Position numbers and translations under genes: made by a program
Source of the DNA: Ascidia mentula
Lineage: Eukaryota; Chordata; Ascidiacea; Phlebobranchia; Ascidiidae
Reading direction: 5' to 3'
Assembly (NCBI GenBank): GCA_947561715.1
Contig: OX387197.1
Coordinates: forward strand, 1,493,001-1,557,000
Length of the DNA stretch: 64,000 nt
Notes under the pieces: generated by a model
The model's input: the letters and a program-made list of their open reading frames with translations, nothing else
The model's database searches: none
Told to the model about the DNA's origin: nothing
Part shown: positions 59,911 to 64,000 of the stretch, in pieces
Position numbering within the stretch: the stretch's first letter is position 1
Layout of the letters: each line of letters starts with the position of its first letter

Positions 59911-59961
59911 TATGTTTCCATATTTGGGTGTAGTTATTATTTATCTGAGATTGATCATCGG

Positions 59962-59967
59962 AATAAA
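59962..59967 (+). terminator. Polyadenylation signal AATAAA, kelch copy 3
   Basis: AATAAA lies 52 bp after the stop at the conserved position. Confidence 0.6.
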
Positions 59968-60399
59968 TGTTTTTGTCCAAAATATCGTCTTTACCAATTG
60001 TTTCTCCTTTAACAGCACTTTCTGAGTGGTAGATTTTTTAATAAACGTAATTATGTATTTGTGTGTCATTTGTGATATGGAAATAGTAATTATCCACGAA
60101 ACAATTCCAATTTTCCATTTGTTGTTTTCCAATTCAATTCTTACTTGATTCCCTGCAACCAAAAAAGTATGACATTGTTCAAACACTGGGTAATAAAATT
60201 GTTTTTTTCGCAATACTCATGTTATAATTTTATTTTCCAATTAGTTCCTCTTCATATTATAAGTGACGAATAATTTTCTGCGAGTTAACGACGACTTGTG
60301 AATTTGTGTGTTTTCTGCCCCTGCCTTGTCACGTGTGTGTGTGTGCTTGTTTGTTTCTTACTGAATGCATTCTGGCTCTGCTGCCAATTCATCTTTCAG

Positions 60400-60519
60400 A
60401 AACATCGTTTAAGTCGTGTTTCGCTCAGTTTATATCAAGAAGACTGGAGCGATTTCAAGCGCAATGTGTACTTTTGCCTCAATAAAAAATCAAACGCACC
60501 GTTCGTATTTTCGCTGTAG
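60400..60519 (+). other. Candidate terminal exon in spacer C3, unidentified
   Basis: After a TTTCAG acceptor the frame reads KHRLSRVSLSLYQEDWSDFK, then RNVYFCLNKKSNAPFVFSL and TAG. The same frame is open in C1 (about 30230-30345) and C2, with several amino-acid changes and a CTG instead of CAG at the acceptor. I do not recognise the protein. It may be a last exon of an unseen gene or chance. Confidence 0.3.
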
Positions 60520-61341
60520 CGACACAATTCTATTCTAATGCCGTTATTCCTGAATTAAATTTCTCCATGTTTGTTACGTTCAATTCAAGTTTCGTGCATA
60601 TAAGTGTCCTTGTCTAAAAGTTTGGTGAAACAGATTTAATGTAGGATTCGGTGTCGATATTCGGATTCGGTTCGATTTCGAATAAATAATAACCTCGTTT
60701 TCTGGCTGATTACCTGAGGTTTGAACTAAGTTGGCTGCATTTACTATTAACATTTACACCAATACTCAAACATAGCCAAGGTATCTTTTCCTATATTGCT
60801 ATAATTTATACATTATTAAGTCGTGTTATTCAAATCGCTGGTCCGACATATGAAAAGACACCTATTATAGAGTCGTGTCGGCGATGCCTTTAAACTTTTT
60901 ATCGTACAGTGAGCAACTAGTTACCCTTCCTTGGGATTTTTCATTAGACTGCATCAGGTGCTTTACTATAAACCGTAGACTTTTCCACAAACTTACTCTC
61001 ATATTTCAACATGCTTCTATTGGATGGAAAGCGTTAAATACACATGTTTAGGTTTCGACCAGAAGGCTTTGCCTTATAAGTTACTGATCTGAAAGTCCAG
61101 TGGACAATTTAACAAACACAATGGAGAAAACCCACTCCATTACAATTTACTTTATCGAAAAACGTTAACCGGTTTTGTGAATCTTTAATATGAACAATAT
61201 TGCCCATATAGCTGATGTAAAATTTGCATGGTAGAAGTTTTGTTCCTCATTAATTCTTAATCCACAATAAAGAATGTAGGCGTGTTTGTATAAAAATTAA
61301 TACATTGTTGTGTTGCCATACAACCTTAGTATTGTCTCCAG
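60520..61341. other. Spacer C3, no gene; contains hAT empty site
   Basis: This stretch matches 30350-30596 and 31575-31634 but lacks the 978-bp element. The insertion site is at about 60795. Nothing coding is recognised. Confidence 0.5.
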
Positions 61342-62457
61342 GCCTGGGAATAATGTGGTCCTCAGCGTTCAACGACAACTTATGGTACGCGGGTAAAATA
61401 TTCCTGTGTATTGCTTTGTTCGCAATGTACATCAGGTGTTTCCAAGTCTACCTCGTGTTCAAATACTTCGGGCCCAAGGTGACCTGCTAATTTTTTATTG
61501 GAGTCTAATTCAAATTGCAAACGGTCCCCAGGGGGCGCTAGTGCCCATTATGCCTCGATTTGTGGCATATAAAATTGCAAACGGTCAATGTGGGCTAATT
61601 TCCAAAATGGAGTTTGTTTTAAGTTTCCTGTTAATTACACAGGTTACGGGATAGTATCAGCTTTGTTGACTTGTTTCTACATGTTATTCTCGAACATTCT
61701 TATGCTCAATCTACTCATCGCCATGTTCAGGTACTCTTGTGTGGTTAAAAGTATTTGCGTCTACTGCCTGGAACATTACTAAAAAACATTGAACTTGGGT
61801 TATTTTGTCGAATTTGTTTAAACTCCGTGAACAAGGTCAAGTGAAATGAATGATTTGCAAGTCGTGTAGATGTAAGTTTATGATTTCTATAGTTACACAT
61901 TCCAAACGATTGAAGACCGCGCCGGAATATTCTGGAGTAACCACAGATTCGATGTTGTTGAAGAGTTTTGTGACAGACCTTGGCTTCCCGCTCCTTTTGT
62001 TATTCTGGAAGACATCGCCAGGTTCATCAACATTTGTAGAAACGGACCGGTTGGGTTCAGTGCCTTCAGTAAGTTGTTTATTGACAAACGAATATAAAAT
62101 ACACAAGCATGGAGTCAATAATATGAATTTGTGATCATGTCAACCTCAAGTTTGTGAGAATATCATCCTCATCTTCCCATCATCTTCGTTTCAGGGAAGA
62201 AGGTGAGTGAGGAACAGGAGACGGAACTTTACACGTTCATGCCTTGAGATATTTTATTTCAAGTGGCCGTGGTTCCTATATCATAGAAGATGTTGTTTAT
62301 GCTTCGATCCCGCTAAAAGTTTGATTCGCCCTGTACCTAAATGTATTTTTTTCAGGCAACAGGAATTGCAACTACAAGTGAAGCAATTATTAAACCTTGA
62401 GAAAAGCAGAAAAAGTTCGAAACTTCAAAAGGTCACAAGTTGCCCTGTTACTACGTG
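61342..62457 (+). pseudogene. TRPM-type channel fragment, copy 4 (S4-like, S6, TRP region, tail)
   Basis: This is the most complete TRPM copy. Exon 61342-61478 encodes DNLWYAGKIFLCIALFAMYI then YLVFKYFGPK, which matches the S3-S4 region of TRPM channels. Exon 61643-61730 encodes GIVSALLTCFYMLFSNILML then NLLIAMF, the S6 helix. Exon 61893-62068 gives SYTFQTIEDRAGIFW through CDRPWLPAPFVILEDIARFI, the TRP-box region. Between the first two exons only 164 bp remain and the phases do not match, so the S5 and pore exons are missing. The next exon (62195-62238) is cut after YTF by a deletion, and the last exon 62356-62457 is present. Such a protein could not conduct ions. Confidence 0.82.
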
Positions 62458-62960
62458 AGCGATGACCTTGAAGCACAAACGAGGTCATGCAATCGTGTCT
62501 AGTGCAAGCATCACATAAATGAAGCAGCTTGTGTATTTGTAATTGCCTCAATGTCCATTTGCCTGCGCTTGTGTTTCTTTGCCACTTTTCCATTTTCCGT
62601 GTTATGTAAAAATGTTTTTTTCATTTGATTGATTTCCATCATTGCTTTCACAGACTTTTCTTTATTGTTTCTGCACTGATTTCATTAAGTTTCGTATAGG
62701 CTACATCAGTGCCTTATTAAAAGTTGCTGTTTTCAACTTTGCGATTTTGAAATTGAATGATTTTATAGTTCCTTTGAAATTCTTTTAAAGCGTGAACTAT
62801 TTATTTAACCAGATAATAAAATTCCGCGTGTATTTATTATCCTGACTGGAATCTAATAATTGATTTATTAACTCTTACAATGGATTAATTACAACACACA
62901 TACTTCTAGTAGTTGGAAGTTTTGTTTCATCGTCTCCAACCATTGCACGTTTACAACGTT

Positions 62961-63572
62961 TCAATTATTGCACGTGGGTGATGGTAACAACCAATGACCA
63001 CTGGGGTCGACACAAATTCCACGCTAGACCATTCGGAGTACTTCCTGTACATGGACAATAGTACGACACAAAATCATAAGGTGGATAGTAGGATTTTTTC
63101 GGATAGTAATCAACTCCAGTGATCGTTGGAGGAAATTGACATCCTGTAAAAAACTTGAGATGGTTAAATGTAACAAGAAGAGTGATTACAATGCTTTTGC
63201 TCAACCTGAAACCTAAAAAGAATACTTCTTAAAACCGATAATATGTTTGCAGCACAATTGTACTACTTCCTGCGTGTGCAGTACAACTTACAGCGCATCT
63301 ATTTGTTTCTCACCTAATATAATATGTTGGAACATTACAAGACAAGCTTTCTCAACGCGTTTGTTTCAGCTGTCCACGTGGTCAGGTAATGAACACGGTG
63401 ATCCCCCAGCTAAGAAACCGTTTTACAGAAACAATAAACTTATAGCCACCATTAATGTGACAATAGAAATGGTCGATTTATTTTTCCATTGGTTTAGTTA
63501 AGGTAGGGTTTGCTTACCTTCCACACCGATAAGTAGAACAGCAACCAGCAGACACGATAATGAACGTTTCAT
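62961..63572 (-). pseudogene. Small secreted sushi/CCP gene, copy 4 (frameshift in domain)
   Basis: Exon 1 (63572-63518) is intact: MKRSLSCLLVAVLLIGVE, a clear signal peptide with a basic start and a hydrophobic core. Exon 2 starts at 63143 with CQFPPTITGVDYYPKKSYYP. An extra base after WNLCR shifts the frame, so GHWLLPSPTC is replaced by a different end (PQWSLVVTITHVQ). That removes the conserved Trp and the last Cys of the module. Secretion would still occur, but the fold should not form normally. Confidence 0.72.
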
Positions 63573-63654
63573 TTTCTTCTCTTTACAAGTGGTGATTGAA
63601 TATTGAAGTTTTACTAAAATACCAATCGTTAGATTATGACTTGAAATAGACTAT

Positions 63655-64000
63655 CATGAGGTTTTCAGGCTTGGCAGCCCAGGCAATCCAGCCCAGCTGG
63701 ATCAGCCACTTTTTCCTGACAAGTCGGAACAAGATTTGAAAAATCAAGCTCTATACGGTGGTAGAGATCCCCTACGTATATGTGAAGGTTGCCTGGCAAG
63801 TTGTGCGCTTGCGCACCAGTGTACCTTGGCCACAATGTACCCCGTGAAACCACTGAGCTCCTGTAGCTCAGTTGGTAGAGCGTTGGGCCTGGTTAGCCCA
63901 GGGTCGTGAGTTCAAACCTCACCGGGAGCTTGATTTTTCAAATCTTGTTCCGACTTGTCAGGAAAAAGTGGCTGATCCAGCTGGGCTGCATTACCTGGGC
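63655..64000. mobile_element. Inverted-repeat element enclosing a tRNA-like gene (runs off the window)
   Basis: Host similarity to module 3 stops at about 63655. The 75-bp arms 63677-63751 and 63926-64000 are complementary with about two mismatches and bracket 174 bp that includes a tRNA-like sequence. The right outer boundary lies outside the window, so size and target duplication are unknown. Confidence 0.75.
63857..63929 (+). tRNA. tRNA-like sequence, anticodon GGT (Thr) by folding
   Basis: Acceptor arms GCTCCTG and CGGGAGC pair over 7 bp with one G-T. The D arm is GCTC-AGTTGGTA-GAGC and the T arm is GTGAG-TTCAAAC-CTCAC, giving good A and B box promoters (TAGCTCAGTTGG, GTTCAAACC). The anticodon stem TGGGC/GCCCA closes the loop CTGGTTA, giving anticodon GGT, but one extra base lies before the stem. 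That irregularity and the inverted-repeat setting suggest a tRNA-derived element or a tRNA pseudogene rather than a standard gene. Confidence 0.55.

Larger units (their letters stand above)
45151..61300. repeat. Tandem segmental duplication, module 3
   Basis: Module 3 holds TRPM tail copy 3, the sushi remnant, kelch copy 3 and the short spacer C3, which lacks the BEL remnant and the hAT element of C1 and C2. It carries its own gypsy, foldback and other insertions. Boundaries are approximate. Confidence 0.85.

Noticed and set aside
1..64000. CRISPR arrays, bacterial operons, riboswitches or phage genes
   Set aside because: The window is clearly eukaryotic; the tandem repeats seen are satellites or LTR-internal arrays with no spacer structure.

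Overview
The window is animal nuclear DNA. It is AT-rich, has intron-containing genes with canonical GT/AG junctions and AATAAA signals, and is dense with eukaryotic transposable elements (Tx1/L1-like LINE, BEL/Pao and Ty3/gypsy LTR elements, hAT-like MITEs). Compact genes with many short exons, together with this element mix, fit an invertebrate chordate such as a tunicate. That is a guess; nothing seen fixes the species. There is no prokaryotic or phage content and no CRISPR.

The backbone is a tandem segmental duplication. The repeated module is A-B-C. A holds the 3' exons of a TRPM-type cation channel gene (+) followed by a tiny secreted sushi/CCP gene on the opposite strand. B is a 12-exon BTB-BACK-Kelch (KLHL-like) gene (+). 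C is intergenic DNA that carries, in two of its three copies, a BEL/Pao remnant and a 978-983 bp hAT-like element. Module 1: A1 1-6875, B1 24253-26887, C1 to about 31634. Module 2: A2 31635-34259, B2 35079-40416, C2 to about 45150. Module 3: A3 45151-49183, B3 49184-59910, C3 to about 61300. Module 4 starts at 61300 (A4) and is cut by a tRNA-containing inverted repeat and the window end. Reading the copies against each other gives empty sites and target duplications for most insertions.

The two kelch genes B2 (548 codons) and B3 (547 codons) read through every exon junction and look functional. B1 keeps only its six kelch exons; its BTB-BACK half is replaced by about 17 kb of retroelements. 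All TRPM copies are incomplete. Each sushi copy has a different defect, although a full 76-residue consensus protein can be inferred across copies.

The 17 kb block between A1 and B1 holds a BEL/Pao element (-, 6876-12123) and then a head-to-tail array LTR-internal-LTR-internal-LTR (12124-23789). The array has an exact 5039 bp period and nearly identical copies, and its internal part encodes only gag and an aspartic protease. A1 is itself broken by a Tx1-like LINE (1462-6465) with two diverged ORF1 domains. B3 carries a nearly whole gypsy element (52713-56801, TSD CATAG) that has lost its integrase core, plus two smaller intron insertions. A 728 bp element made of two opposed arrays of a 9-bp repeat sits about 90 bp upstream of the B2 start codon.

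The most unusual items are the gag-protease-only tandem LTR array, the inverted 9-bp-repeat element in the B2 promoter, and the complementary decay of the duplicated three-gene module. I found no convincing new enzymatic or defence system.
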